DNA of 64,000 nt from Flavobacterium psychrophilum (GCA_001708385.1 CP012388.1:2170001-2234000), one strand, 5' to 3'; shown: positions 51,465 to 60,648, counted from the stretch's first letter. Program-made: numbers and translations. Notes: generated from the sequence alone by a model not told the origin.

Positions 51465-53351
51465 TCAATCCTTAATAATAAGCACCGGGATAGTAACCTT
51501 ATGGCGAACAGCATCAACAGTTGTACCAAAAATGAGGTCTTTTATCCAGTTATGTCCATGAGCTCCCAGGATAAGGATATCAAAATTACCGGCTTCGTTT
51601 ACAATTTTAGGTATTTGCTTTTTGGGGCTTCCAAAACTAAGCTGAGTGTTTATGGTATAGCCTTTTTCTTCTAATGCCAGTTTGTATTTAGAAAGGTAAT
51701 CTTTATCGGATGCAGTTTCATGATCGCTTGCCAGATCGCCGTGCAGCATAGCCCCAACGGTTTCAACAACATGTATAAGGGTATACGTAGCATCTTTACC
51801 ACCAAGCTGCATAGCACTTGCAACACTTTTTACATCGGCTTTAGAAAAATCTAACGCAATGGCGATATTGTTGTAAACTATCTTACCCGATTGCTCCTGA
51901 ACAATAACTTCATCGATATGTGGCACATGAGGTACTTCTGCCCTGCCCTTTCTAACAAACGGATTGATGATGATATACAACAACACCCCTCCTGCTATAA
52001 AAGCAATTGGTATTACCGTAAGCCATATCCATAGAGGATTCTCAGATGCCGCAAGCCAGCTGCCTATCTCGTCGTAAACCAGTTTTGCATTAAGCGAAAC
52101 AATAACAAGGGCAATAACCCACGCCGATATTTTAGTGAATTTACCTATAGTAAACTCATTCATCTTGCTCTTGTCGCTCACAAAATGGATAAGCGGAATA
52201 ATAGCAAAGCCCAATTGAAGGCTCAATACTACCTGGCTGAAAACCAATAGCTCTCCGGTAGATTCTTCCCCAAAATATAAGATTGTAAAAAAGGCCGGAG
52301 CAATGGCTATTAACCGTGTAATAATACGGCGCACCCAGGGTTGTATACGCAGGTTAAGGTAACCCTCCATAACTATTTGTCCGGCAAGTGTACCTGTAAT
52401 GGTAGAACTTTGCCCCGCGGCAATTAACGCCAGCGCAAACAGCGTCGCCGCCCAACCCGATCCTAACATAGGGGCAAGCAGTTGGTGGGCATCCTGAATA
52501 TCGGCAACATCGTGCCTTCCGGCAGTATAGAAAGTAGCTGCGGCTAATATTAATATGGCAGCATTGACAAAAAATGCCATATTAAGCGCAATAATAGAAT
52601 CTATAAAATTATAGCGTATAGCCTGCTTTATACCCTTAAATGTACGGTCGAATTTACGTGTCTGTACCAAAGATGAATGCAGGTAGAGATTATGTGGCAT
52701 AACCGTAGCGCCTATAATACCAATAGCAATATACAATGCTGCATCGCTTGGAATGGACGGAATAAGCCCTTTCGCCACCTCTCCCATATCGGGTTGTGCA
52801 AAGAACATCTCTGCCATGAACGATAGGCCGATGATAGCTATAAGGCCTATGATAAACGCTTCCATTTTTTTGATACCCTTATTCATCAGGAACAACAGAA
52901 GGAAGGTGTCAAACATTGTGATACCCACACCCCATAATAAAGGCAGGTCGAACAACAATTTTAAACCGATAGCCATACCCAGTACCTCTGCAAGGTCGCA
53001 GGCAGCAATGGCAATTTCGGCAAGGCCATATAAAAAGTAATTGATTCCTTTTGAATAAGTCTCGCGCGATGCCTGGGCTAAATCCCTACGGCTAACTATT
53101 CCCAGACGGGCACTAAGACTTTGCAATAGCAACGCCATAATATTACTCATAAGCAATACCCACAGCAGCGAGTAACCAAACTGGCTACCTCCGGCAATAT
53201 CGGTTGCCCAGTTTCCGGGGTCCATATAACCAACACTTATCATATAGGCAGGGCCAAAAAAGGCCAGCACTTTTTTCCAGACTGAGGTATTTTGCCCTAC
53301 AGCTACCGACTCGTGAACTTCTTCCAGCGAATGGCTATTTCGGTTTTGCAT
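51465..53351 (-). CDS. mntH: Nramp-family Mn/Fe transporter fused to a universal stress domain
   Basis: A 628-residue fusion. Residues about 1-460 are an Nramp transporter with eleven or so segments, YMDPGNWATDIAGGSQFGY in the first segment (metal-binding DPGN) and GATVMPHNLYLHSSLV in the sixth (MPHN). Residues about 485-628 are a universal stress (UspA) domain: IAIALDFSKADVKSVA and FDILILGAHGHNWIKDLIFGTT, with the ATP-binding Gly pattern. It imports Mn2+ or Fe2+ across the inner membrane, with the Usp part on the cytoplasmic side. Plain MntH proteins lack this. It follows mntR by 2 bp, so the regulator controls it. Confidence 0.94.
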   Translation of the reverse strand: MQNRNSHSLEEVHESVAVGQNTSVWKKVLAFFGPAYMISVGYMDPGNWATDIAGGSQFGYSLLWVLLMSNIMALLLQSLSARLGIVSRRDLAQASRETYSKGINYFLYGLAEIAIAACDLAEVLGMAIGLKLLFDLPLLWGVGITMFDTFLLLFLMNKGIKKMEAFIIGLIAIIGLSFMAEMFFAQPDMGEVAKGLIPSIPSDAALYIAIGIIGATVMPHNLYLHSSLVQTRKFDRTFKGIKQAIRYNFIDSIIALNMAFFVNAAILILAAATFYTAGRHDVADIQDAHQLLAPMLGSGWAATLFALALIAAGQSSTITGTLAGQIVMEGYLNLRIQPWVRRIITRLIAIAPAFFTILYFGEESTGELLVFSQVVLSLQLGFAIIPLIHFVSDKSKMNEFTIGKFTKISAWVIALVIVSLNAKLVYDEIGSWLAASENPLWIWLTVIPIAFIAGGVLLYIIINPFVRKGRAEVPHVPHIDEVIVQEQSGKIVYNNIAIALDFSKADVKSVASAMQLGGKDATYTLIHVVETVGAMLHGDLASDHETASDKDYLSKYKLALEEKGYTINTQLSFGSPKKQIPKIVNEAGNFDILILGAHGHNWIKDLIFGTTVDAVRHKVTIPVLIIKD

Positions 53352-53353
53352 AA

Positions 53354-54007
53354 TTATACAGATTTAACGAACAGGTTGGCCGCTATCTTGTTAGACACCG
53401 TTACCTGCTTGTCGCCAAGCTTAATGGTTAAGGACATATCAAAATCTTCTTTGCTGATAACTTCTATGGCAGAACCAAGTGCTATCTGCTGTTTGTCTAA
53501 GTATTGTAAAAATGCCGAAGAGCTATCTTTAACCCCTACACATATTACTTTTTTGCCAACAATCATTTCAGAAAGCAACTTCTTATCTACATTGGCAATT
53601 TTTCCATTACGGTCGGGTATTGGGTCACCATGCGGGTCTTCGGTAGGGAAATCTAAGAACTCTTCCAGTTTATCCGTTAACTTTTCACTTTTAATATGTT
53701 CCAGTTGTTCGGCAACATCATGTACCTCGTCCCACGAAAAATCGAGCTTTTCTACCAGAAAAACTTCCCAAAGGCGGTGTTTGCGCACAATCATCAATGC
53801 CATAAAACGGCCTTCATCAGTCAATGAAACGCCTTGGTATTTTTTATAGATCACCAGGTTTTTGTCGGCAAGTTTTTGAACCATATCGGTAACCGATGAC
53901 GGCTTACTCTCCATTACATTGGCGATGGCATTTGTGGTAATTCCTTTAGTCTGGTTAAGGGAAAGATGGTATATAACTTTAAGGTAATTCTCTTCAGAGT
54001 AGGTCAT
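53354..54007 (-). CDS. mntR: MntR/DtxR family metal-dependent regulator
   Basis: A 217-residue DtxR-type regulator. The N-terminal winged helix is YSEENYLKVIYHLSLNQTKGITTNAIANVMESKPSSVTDMVQKLADKNLVIYKKYQGVSLTDEG, then the metal/dimer domain with LWEVFLVEKLDFSWDEVHDVAEQLEHI. The C-terminal part is an SH3/FeoA-like domain. It should repress the transporter gene when Mn2+ or Fe2+ is high. Another ATG three codons upstream (54016) is possible, but with the -7 element at 54028 it would leave almost no leader. Its downstream gene is mntH. Confidence 0.92.
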   Translation of the reverse strand: MTYSEENYLKVIYHLSLNQTKGITTNAIANVMESKPSSVTDMVQKLADKNLVIYKKYQGVSLTDEGRFMALMIVRKHRLWEVFLVEKLDFSWDEVHDVAEQLEHIKSEKLTDKLEEFLDFPTEDPHGDPIPDRNGKIANVDKKLLSEMIVGKKVICVGVKDSSSAFLQYLDKQQIALGSAIEVISKEDFDMSLTIKLGDKQVTVSNKIAANLFVKSV

Positions 54008-54027
54008 TCTCAGCATTATAATAATAA

Positions 54028-54035
54028 CAAATATA
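54028..54035 (-). promoter_or_regulatory. -7 element of mntR-mntH
   Basis: TATATTTG on the minus strand (CAAATATA as read), 21 bp upstream of the ATG at 54007. Confidence 0.5.
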
Positions 54036-54062
54036 CGCTAATTTGATTAGAGTAAAAACTTT

Positions 54063-54078
54063 TTTAGGCAAGGCTAAA
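54063..54078. promoter_or_regulatory. DtxR-type palindrome TTTAGGCAAGGCTAAA
   Basis: The arms TTTAG and CTAAA match the DtxR/MntR style. The site lies upstream of mntR and also upstream of crtY in the opposite direction, near the -33 region of mntR. Likely the MntR operator. Confidence 0.5.
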
Positions 54079-54109
54079 TATTTAAAGTTTTATTAACAGG
54101 ACAATTACC

Positions 54110-54117
54110 TATTTTTG
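54110..54117 (+). promoter_or_regulatory. -7 element of crtY
   Basis: TATTTTTG, only 7 bp before the ATG at 54125, so the transcript would start at or just before the start codon (leaderless). Confidence 0.4.
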
Positions 54118-54124
54118 ATAGTGA

Positions 54125-55270
54125 ATGAAACATTATAACTACATATTTGCAGGTGCCGGACTGGCTTCGTTAATGACAGTATACCGTATGGTGCAGTCGG
54201 GTAAATTTGAGGATAAGTCGATACTCCTAATAGATCCTGAAATCAAACAGGCTAACGACAGGACCTGGTGTTTTTGGCAGAAAGGCGAAGGATATTGGGA
54301 CACAATATTATTCAAACAGTGGAATACTGCCGTATTTGCAAACGAGAAATTCAGTAACGATCTTGACTTTGATGGTTACACCTACAAAATGATTCGCGGT
54401 GCAGATTTTTACAGCTATGTACAGTCAGAACTTAAAAAGTATCCGAACGTAGCGTTCGTTCAGCAGAAAGTAATTGATTTTGCAGATTCCGGTTTTAATG
54501 TGCTTGTAAAAACAGGAACCGAAAATTATACCTGCAATAAGCTCTTTAATAGCATATACAACCCTGCAATTCCTGCATCGCAAACAAAATACCCGCTATT
54601 ACAGCAGCATTTTATTGGTTGGCATGTAAAGACAACCAAACCTGTATTTAAAGCTGACAAGCCCACCTTCATGGATTTTAGCATTAAGCAAAAAGGAAAC
54701 ACCCGTTTTATGTATGTGTTGCCATTTAGTGCTACGGAAGCTATCGTAGAGTATACATTATTTTCGAAGGATCTTTTGGCAGATGCCGAATACGAACAGG
54801 CTATTGAGGAATACCTGAAAAATCTGGGCGTAGATAGTTACGAGATTGTAGACGAAGAAAGAGGAAGTATACCCATGACATCCTTCCCTTTCTGGAAAAA
54901 CAACACGGAAAACATAATCAATATTGGTTCTGCCGGCGGATGGACGAAAGCCAGCACAGGTTATACTTTTAGGCATGCCGATAAAAAATCGAAAGCACTG
55001 GTGCATTTCCTGCAAACTCAGGATGATTTTACCACTTTTCATAAAAAGAATAAGTTTTGGTTTTACGACCTGCTGCTTTTGGATATACTGGCACGCACCA
55101 ACCAAAAAGGATCGGCTATTTTCTCGTCGATGTTTAAAGGCGGCAAGGCGGCACCTATCTTTAAATTCCTGGATGAAGAAACTACATTTTCTGAAGATCT
55201 GGGCGTTATATCCAAATGCCCGAAAGGATTATTTATTGCAGCGCTGTTTCGCCGGATAGGCAATCTGTAA
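54125..55270 (+). CDS. crtY: Lycopene beta-cyclase family protein
   Basis: A 381-residue flavoprotein. The N terminus YNYIFAGAGLASLMTVYRM is the dinucleotide-binding fold, followed by DRTWCFWQKGEG, the typical lycopene cyclase motif. MYVLPFSATEAIVEYTLFS and GGWTKASTGYTFRHADKKSK are further family blocks. It makes beta rings on lycopene, giving beta-carotene or zeaxanthin precursors in the membrane. No other carotenoid genes lie in the window. It is divergent from mntR across a shared 108-bp gap. Confidence 0.9.
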   Translation: MKHYNYIFAGAGLASLMTVYRMVQSGKFEDKSILLIDPEIKQANDRTWCFWQKGEGYWDTILFKQWNTAVFANEKFSNDLDFDGYTYKMIRGADFYSYVQSELKKYPNVAFVQQKVIDFADSGFNVLVKTGTENYTCNKLFNSIYNPAIPASQTKYPLLQQHFIGWHVKTTKPVFKADKPTFMDFSIKQKGNTRFMYVLPFSATEAIVEYTLFSKDLLADAEYEQAIEEYLKNLGVDSYEIVDEERGSIPMTSFPFWKNNTENIINIGSAGGWTKASTGYTFRHADKKSKALVHFLQTQDDFTTFHKKNKFWFYDLLLLDILARTNQKGSAIFSSMFKGGKAAPIFKFLDEETTFSEDLGVISKCPKGLFIAALFRRIGNL

Positions 55271-55310
55271 CAAAAAAGTTTGCGGTTTTATGTTTGGCAT
55301 AAAAAATGCG

Positions 55311-55318
55311 TATCTTTG
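55311..55318 (+). promoter_or_regulatory. -7 element of the bacilliredoxin gene
   Basis: TATCTTTG, 35 bp before the ATG. Confidence 0.5.
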
Positions 55319-55353
55319 TAGCAGTTAATTAACTTATTAAAGAATACTATACT

Positions 55354-55764
55354 ATGTATCCAGAAGAATTAGTAAAGCCAATGCGCGCAGAGCTTTCTGA
55401 CGCTGGTTTTGAAGACCTATATACAGCCGATGCGGTAAAAGATGCAATATCTAAAGAAGGAACTACACTTGTAGTAGTAAATTCTGTGTGCGGATGTGCA
55501 GCACGTAACGCAAGGCCGGGTGCTAAAATGAGCTTAGACAACGCAAAAAAACCTGATCATCTTATCACGGTATTTGCGGGTGTTGATAAAGACGCGGTAG
55601 ACGAGGCAAGGGCAAATATGTTCCCTTTCCCTCCATCATCTCCAAGTATGGCATTATTTAAAAATGGTGAACTTGTGCACATGCTTGAGCGTCACCACAT
55701 TGAAGGAAGACCTGCCGATATGATCGCAGAGAACCTAAAAGATGCTTACGACGAGTTTTGCTAA
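55354..55764 (+). CDS. BrxA/BrxB family bacilliredoxin
   Basis: A 136-residue protein of the YphP/YqiW (bacilliredoxin) family. The redox site is the Cys-Gly-Cys in VNSVCGCAARNARPG (Cys46 and Cys48). FPPSSPSMALFKNGELVHMLERHHIEGR is the conserved C-terminal part. In Firmicutes it removes bacillithiol from oxidised proteins; a Bacteroidetes member may act likewise on bacillithiol or another thiol. Monocistronic with its own -7 element and terminator. Confidence 0.92.
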   Translation: MYPEELVKPMRAELSDAGFEDLYTADAVKDAISKEGTTLVVVNSVCGCAARNARPGAKMSLDNAKKPDHLITVFAGVDKDAVDEARANMFPFPPSSPSMALFKNGELVHMLERHHIEGRPADMIAENLKDAYDEFC

Positions 55765-55785
55765 ACCGCAAACAACAAAATGATA

Positions 55786-55817
55786 AAAGCCACGCCCACA
55801 AGCGTGGCTTTATTTTT
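55786..55817 (+). terminator. Terminator of the bacilliredoxin gene
   Basis: AAAGCCACGC-ccacaa-GCGTGGCTTT followed by a T run. Confidence 0.8.
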
Positions 55818-55897
55818 AGGGTACTATGCAGGCATACTAAAACTTTTTAGTATTAACAAAAAAGGCACTACTTTTACGCGAATTTTTAGCAACATAC

Positions 55898-56632
55898 ATG
55901 GAAAAGATATTATCCTATCCCTTATCCATAATTTATTATATAGTATTCCTACTGTTCCTTTTAATCTTTCATCCGGTACAGTGGATATGCTTTAATTTGT
56001 TTGGTTACCAGGCTCATAAAAAAAGTGTAGACTTTCTAAATGCGTGTCTTATAAGAACATCGCTTATACTATTTACTACGTATAAGATTGAAGGCCGTGA
56101 AAAAATACCTGCAGGTGTACCGCTTATTATAGTGGCAAATCACCAAAGCATGAACGACATACCGCCGATTATCTGGTTTATGCGTAAATTTCACCCTAAA
56201 TTTATCAGTAAGAAAGAATTAGGGAAAGGAATACCTAGTGTGTCATACAATTTAAGGCATGGTGGTTCCGTTTTAATAGACAGGAAAGATCCTAAACAGG
56301 CACTGCCGGCAATTAAAGGCATGGCCGAATACATACAAAAGCACAATCGCTCTACCGTAATCTTCCCCGAAGGTACCCGAAGCAAGACCGGAGTTCCTAA
56401 GAAGTTTAGTGAAAACGGACTTAAAATACTTTGCAAATTCGCCCCTTCTGCGTACATTGTACCTATTAGTATAAACAATTCGTGGAGGCTTGACCGTTTT
56501 GGCAAGTTCCCGTTAGGTTTGGGCAATCGTTTAACTTTTACAATACAGGAACCTTTTGCCATCAAAAATATTCCTTTTGAAGAAGTGATGGAGAGAACAG
56601 AGAATGCAGTAATACAAGGAATAAAAAATTAG
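55898..56632 (+). CDS. plsC: 1-acyl-sn-glycerol-3-phosphate acyltransferase
   Basis: A 244-residue membrane-associated acyltransferase that makes phosphatidic acid from lysophosphatidic acid. An N-terminal hydrophobic region is followed by the active-site VANHQSMNDIP (NHxxxxD), SVLIDRKDPKQA and VIFPEGTRSKTG (the PEGT block). The length and motif order fit PlsC. It precedes the acyl-ACP desaturase gene by 5 bp, so the two are co-transcribed and both act in membrane lipid synthesis. Confidence 0.93.
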   Translation: MEKILSYPLSIIYYIVFLLFLLIFHPVQWICFNLFGYQAHKKSVDFLNACLIRTSLILFTTYKIEGREKIPAGVPLIIVANHQSMNDIPPIIWFMRKFHPKFISKKELGKGIPSVSYNLRHGGSVLIDRKDPKQALPAIKGMAEYIQKHNRSTVIFPEGTRSKTGVPKKFSENGLKILCKFAPSAYIVPISINNSWRLDRFGKFPLGLGNRLTFTIQEPFAIKNIPFEEVMERTENAVIQGIKN

Positions 56633-56637
56633 AAACT

Positions 56638-57633
56638 ATGTCTACAAAAAATGTTCGCCTGGAAGTAATGCAGCTCCTGGAAAAGAATATCGATTCTTTT
56701 GTTGAGAACTACCTTATACCGGTCGAAAACATCTGGCAGCCAAGCGACCTGCTGCCTGACTCCCAAAATGAAAATTTCTTTGAGGAGGTTAGAGAACTGC
56801 GCGAAATAGCTAAAGACCTGCCTTATGATTTCTGGGTGGTACTTATTGGCGATACAATTACTGAAGAGGCTTTGCCTACATACGAATCATGGCTAATGGA
56901 CGTGGAAGGTGTTAACCAGATAGACAATGGCGGAAATGGCTGGTCTAAATGGGTTCGCAACTGGACAGGCGAAGAAAACCGCCACGGCGACCTGCTAAAT
57001 AAATATCTTTACCTGTCTGGACGTATTAACATGCGCGAGGTAGAGATTACTACACAATACTTAATTAACGATGGTTTTGATATTGGCACCGACCGTGACC
57101 CGTACAAAAACTTTGTATATACAAGCTTCCAGGAGCTTGCTACTTATGTGTCGCACAACCGTGTTTCGCAAATTGCAAAACAGTACGGCGACAAGAAACT
57201 ATCTAAGATGTGTAAGCTTATTGCGGGCGACGAGATGCGTCACCACCATGCTTACAGCGAATTCGTAAACCGTATTTTCCAGGTAGATCCAAGCGAAATG
57301 ATGCTGGCTTTCCAGTACATGATGAAGCAAAAGATTGTTATGCCTGCACACTTCCTTAGGGAATCAGGACAGAAAATAGGCGAAGCTTTTGAGCAATTCT
57401 CTGATTCTGCACAGCGTATTGGTGTTTACACCGCTCACGATTATGTAGACATTCTTAGAAAGCTTATTGACAAATGGCAGATAGACAAGATCAACGGCCT
57501 TACGTCTGAAGCAGAAAAAGCACGTGATTTCCTTATGAAGCTTCCGGACAGGATGGCAAGGATCTCTGAGAGACTTGTTATCCCCGAAGAATCACACATA
57601 TTTAAATGGGTTACACCTGCCCTTATAAAATAA
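56638..57633 (+). CDS. Acyl-[acyl-carrier-protein] desaturase
   Basis: A 331-residue soluble di-iron desaturase of the plant stearoyl-ACP type. The iron ligands are visible in WTGEENRHGDLLNKYL (EENRH) and IAGDEMRHHHAYSEF (DEMRH), with further Glu ligands (LPTYESW, YTSFQELATYVSH). It introduces a double bond in acyl-ACP. With plsC it forms a lipid-synthesis pair; this is probably part of membrane-fluidity control. It is followed by a terminator. Confidence 0.93.
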   Translation: MSTKNVRLEVMQLLEKNIDSFVENYLIPVENIWQPSDLLPDSQNENFFEEVRELREIAKDLPYDFWVVLIGDTITEEALPTYESWLMDVEGVNQIDNGGNGWSKWVRNWTGEENRHGDLLNKYLYLSGRINMREVEITTQYLINDGFDIGTDRDPYKNFVYTSFQELATYVSHNRVSQIAKQYGDKKLSKMCKLIAGDEMRHHHAYSEFVNRIFQVDPSEMMLAFQYMMKQKIVMPAHFLRESGQKIGEAFEQFSDSAQRIGVYTAHDYVDILRKLIDKWQIDKINGLTSEAEKARDFLMKLPDRMARISERLVIPEESHIFKWVTPALIK

Positions 57634-57637
57634 CTTG

Positions 57638-57662
57638 AAGCCGCTTACTAAGCGGCTTTTTT
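57638..57662 (+). terminator. Terminator of the plsC-desaturase operon
   Basis: AAGCCGCTT-act-AAGCGGCTT followed by T run. Confidence 0.8.
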
Positions 57663-57677
57663 GTTTTTAAGTCTGCG

Positions 57678-57812
57678 CACAAATTACACGAATCTCCACA
57701 AATCTTTTCATAGATAGTACAGAGCATTGCTACATAAAAGCCTTTGAAAAGTTTAAATCCTTGATGTAAATTTCACATAAATCATTTGTGGAAATTGGTG
57801 TAATTCGTGGCT
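57678..57812. repeat. Fold-back element with GCCACGAATT end, copy 2
   Basis: The left arm CACAAATTACACGAATCTCC (57678-57703) pairs with the right arm ending TGTAATTCGTGG (57784-57810). GTGTAATTCGTGGCT is identical to that in the 14140-14199 element. It fills the gap between the desaturase and HD genes. Confidence 0.6.
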
Positions 57813-57830
57813 AAAAACTAAATTTACATT

Positions 57831-58478
57831 ATGAACAACCTAATCGAAATTACCAAAGCTTTTGTAAAAGCACAGTTGGCACACGCCGAAGGCGGCCACG
57901 ACTGGTTTCACATAGAACGTGTATATAACAACGCTATGCTTATTGCAAAGGGTGAAGACTGTAACCTTGAAATTGTTCAGTTAGGTGCGCTGCTACACGA
58001 TATTGCAGACAGCAAATTTCATAACGGTGATGAAACTGTGGGTCCATCTATGGCGTGGCAGTTTTTATCGGCGCAGAATGTGCCCGAGGATATAATTATA
58101 CACGTGGTAAATATCATTGAAAACATCTCTTTTAAAGGTGGCAACCACGACATGAAATTCCATTCTCTGGAACTGGATATCGTTCAGGATGCCGACAGGC
58201 TCGATGCGCTTGGCGCTATTGGCATTGCACGTACCTTTAATTATGGCGGCTTTAAAAACAGGGCGTTGTATGATCCGTCGATTGCGCCTAACCTCAACAT
58301 GACCAAAGAGGAATATAAGGCTACAACTGCCCCTACCCTTAACCACTTTTACGAAAAACTATTACTACTTAAGGACCGTATGAATACCCCAACCGGAAAA
58401 ACCATCGCCGAAGACCGCCATAAGTATATGGAAGGCTTCCTGTCGCAGTTTTATGCCGAATGGGATGGCGAGAAATAA
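57831..58478 (+). CDS. HD domain phosphohydrolase
   Basis: A 215-residue metal-dependent phosphohydrolase of the HD superfamily. GGHDWFHIERVYNNAMLIAK carries the first His and Asp, LLHDIADSKFHNG the central His-Asp pair, and VQDADRLDALGAIGIARTF the last Asp. It resembles YedJ/YpgQ-type pyrophosphohydrolases that act on nucleotides. It converges with the next gene, overlapping by 28 bp at the 3' ends. Confidence 0.92.
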   Translation: MNNLIEITKAFVKAQLAHAEGGHDWFHIERVYNNAMLIAKGEDCNLEIVQLGALLHDIADSKFHNGDETVGPSMAWQFLSAQNVPEDIIIHVVNIIENISFKGGNHDMKFHSLELDIVQDADRLDALGAIGIARTFNYGGFKNRALYDPSIAPNLNMTKEEYKATTAPTLNHFYEKLLLLKDRMNTPTGKTIAEDRHKYMEGFLSQFYAEWDGEK

Positions 58479-59971
58479 TACTGCATCACATCAAAAGTAG
58501 TATCATAAATCGTTTTCTTTCTAACCCTTGCCAATAGCCAGGCAAGGAAACTCATTACAAAAATATCTTTAGGGCCTTTTTGTGCCTGAGCCATAAACTG
58601 CTCTACCATTGCGGCGAACTTAGGTGTTGTGGCTATTTCGGGCTTTAGCACATAGCGCTCAATCAAGGCAAGGTACTGAAGCACTCTTTCTTCGTTTACA
58701 GATAGCAGGTATTTTTTGTATCTACGCTTAAAACTTTTAATCCGCGAAAGGGAAAGTTCTATATTTTCCTGTTGGGTATGCAGCAGAATTTCTACCAGGC
58801 ACTTTTTAATAGCCCAGTCCATACCCATTTTCTTTTCGTACCAGCTATCAGAATGTCCAAGCTTTATCATTTCTTTTGCAGCCGATCTTCCGTCATCGTG
58901 CTGAAGATAAAACACTATAAGCGCAAGGCGAAGATCGTTTACATCTATAGCATCGGCTTTTTTATGCTGTGCCAAGGCTTTTTCAGCAGTGTCAATGCCC
59001 TTCCCTGGATTCCCTGAATAATTCTCTACCAACGACTTTAGCAGAAAATACCGCAAGCAAAAACGGTTGTAATATTTACCATTCTGCTTTTGCAACTGAA
59101 TGCTCATTTTTTCCAAATATCCTGTTGCTTCGGTAAACTGCCCGCTCCTGAAATGAAAGTTCGCCATAAAATACAATATGTAAATATGGTAATACAGATG
59201 CCGTCCGGCCAATTCTTCCCTGCCTGTTATAAATGCATAACTCTTGGTAACAAATGGTGTAATAAGCGCATAATCGCTATTGATGGAGGCATATTCATTG
59301 GCAATAAACAATATCTGGTACAGCGATTTAAACGTTAACGCCTGCTTCAGCGAAATGCCATTGGCCTCTATAGTATTTTTTATAAGTGCCTGAAAATCTA
59401 CTATTCTCCCCTCGTGATATATAGCTGCAAGTTCGCGCCTTAAAAGCGCATACCCCAGGTTAAGCTGTTCCTCATGATTTAATTTATGCCTGTTATCTTT
59501 AAACTTTTGTACCACTTCATCTAACGGAAGTGCGAGATTAAGATGCGCGAATTGTATCTGGGTATGATAAATTTCGTTAAGCAGGCTAAAGTGTTCCAAT
59601 CCATCGGCAATGGTTTCGGCTTTCGCAAGGCATTTGTAGGCAGCTTTGGTAAGCTTATACTCAAAGAAAAGGCGGCTTACAACCAACAACCGCAATACGG
59701 CATGCTCTTCTGACGTATCATTCTCAAAAGTGCGGTTCGCCATAAATTCTACAAGGCTGTCGTAAAGCCTTTTTCGAAGCGCGTAATAGGCATCGGCACT
59801 TTTTTTATCGGAAAATGGTTTTATTTCAACATTTATATCGTCAGTTTTTATAGAATTAAGCAAGTCTATATTACCTACATCTTTACGTTTGTTCTTTTTA
59901 GACAAATAAGCCGTAAAAGCTCTTATATCATCATTATTCATAAGATTTACAACCTCCTGAAGTGCATTCAT
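58451..59971 (-). CDS. Large helical (TPR-like) hypothetical protein
   Basis: A 506-residue soluble protein predicted to be almost entirely helical. Repeated helix pairs such as YYALRKRLYDSLVEFMANRTFEND, AAYKCLAKAETIADGLEHFSLLNEIYHTQI and HFRSGQFTEATGYLEKMSIQL point to tetratricopeptide-like repeats. No catalytic domain is seen. Such proteins act as scaffolds. The start at 59971 is preferred over 13 codons upstream, because the extra part is a hydrophobic stretch. It overlaps the convergent HD gene by 28 bp at the 3' ends. Confidence 0.8.
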   Translation of the reverse strand: MNALQEVVNLMNNDDIRAFTAYLSKKNKRKDVGNIDLLNSIKTDDINVEIKPFSDKKSADAYYALRKRLYDSLVEFMANRTFENDTSEEHAVLRLLVVSRLFFEYKLTKAAYKCLAKAETIADGLEHFSLLNEIYHTQIQFAHLNLALPLDEVVQKFKDNRHKLNHEEQLNLGYALLRRELAAIYHEGRIVDFQALIKNTIEANGISLKQALTFKSLYQILFIANEYASINSDYALITPFVTKSYAFITGREELAGRHLYYHIYILYFMANFHFRSGQFTEATGYLEKMSIQLQKQNGKYYNRFCLRYFLLKSLVENYSGNPGKGIDTAEKALAQHKKADAIDVNDLRLALIVFYLQHDDGRSAAKEMIKLGHSDSWYEKKMGMDWAIKKCLVEILLHTQQENIELSLSRIKSFKRRYKKYLLSVNEERVLQYLALIERYVLKPEIATTPKFAAMVEQFMAQAQKGPKDIFVMSFLAWLLARVRKKTIYDTTFDVMQYYFSPSHSA

Positions 59972-60097
59972 AATAGCCTTGTTTAAGATTATAAATATAT
60001 AAAATATCATTTTTATATCATCAGTTTTTTTAATAATCTGATTTTTACCGCTTTTGTTTTTAGCGGAGATTTGCCTTATAATTTTAAAACAACAATC

Positions 60098-60568
60098 ATG
60101 GAACCGCTAAAAATAAATGATGAAAACAACAGTGCAGTAAACAAAAGCATGACAATAATTAATGGCAATCCGCTTAAACCAAGTGGCGCTTTTATAGGCG
60201 CGTCGTGGATGGCCCTGCTAATAGGGATGACTTCGTTTTGTATCGGGCTTTTTAATGCCGAAATGGGACTTAACGAAAAAGGGTACTACTTTACAATTAT
60301 GCTTTTTGGATTGTTTTCGGTAATATCTGTTCAGAAAAGCGTTCGCGACAGAATGGAAGGTATAGCCGTTACCGATATATACTATGGCATAAGCTGGTTT
60401 TCTACCATAGCAGCTGTAGTACTTTTGATAATAGGGCTTTGGAATGCCGACTTACTACTGAGTGAAAAAGGCTTTTTTGCAATGGCATTTACACTTAGCC
60501 TTTTCTCTGCCATAGCCGTACAGAAAAATACCCGTGACGTAAAACAATCTGAATCTCAAAATATTTAA
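60098..60568 (+). CDS. YiaA-like inner membrane protein
   Basis: A 156-residue protein with four membrane segments arranged as two similar halves: FIGASWMALLIGMTSFCIGLFNAEMGLNEKGYYFTIMLFGLFSVISVQKSVRD and YGISWFSTIAAVVLLIIGLWNADLLLSEKGFFAMAFTLSLFSAIAVQKNTRD. The repeated GL(F/W)NA(E/D)..L(N/S)EKG(Y/F) pattern is the YiaA/YiaB signature. The function is unknown. The start at 60098 is preferred over an upstream TTG. Confidence 0.9.
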   Translation: MEPLKINDENNSAVNKSMTIINGNPLKPSGAFIGASWMALLIGMTSFCIGLFNAEMGLNEKGYYFTIMLFGLFSVISVQKSVRDRMEGIAVTDIYYGISWFSTIAAVVLLIIGLWNADLLLSEKGFFAMAFTLSLFSAIAVQKNTRDVKQSESQNI

Positions 60569-60648
60569 CCCTTAGCGGTGCCTCATGGCTGTTATGCAAA
60601 AGCATGGCGGCTGTGGGGCTTTTCTAATTATACCAATCAACCTTTATT

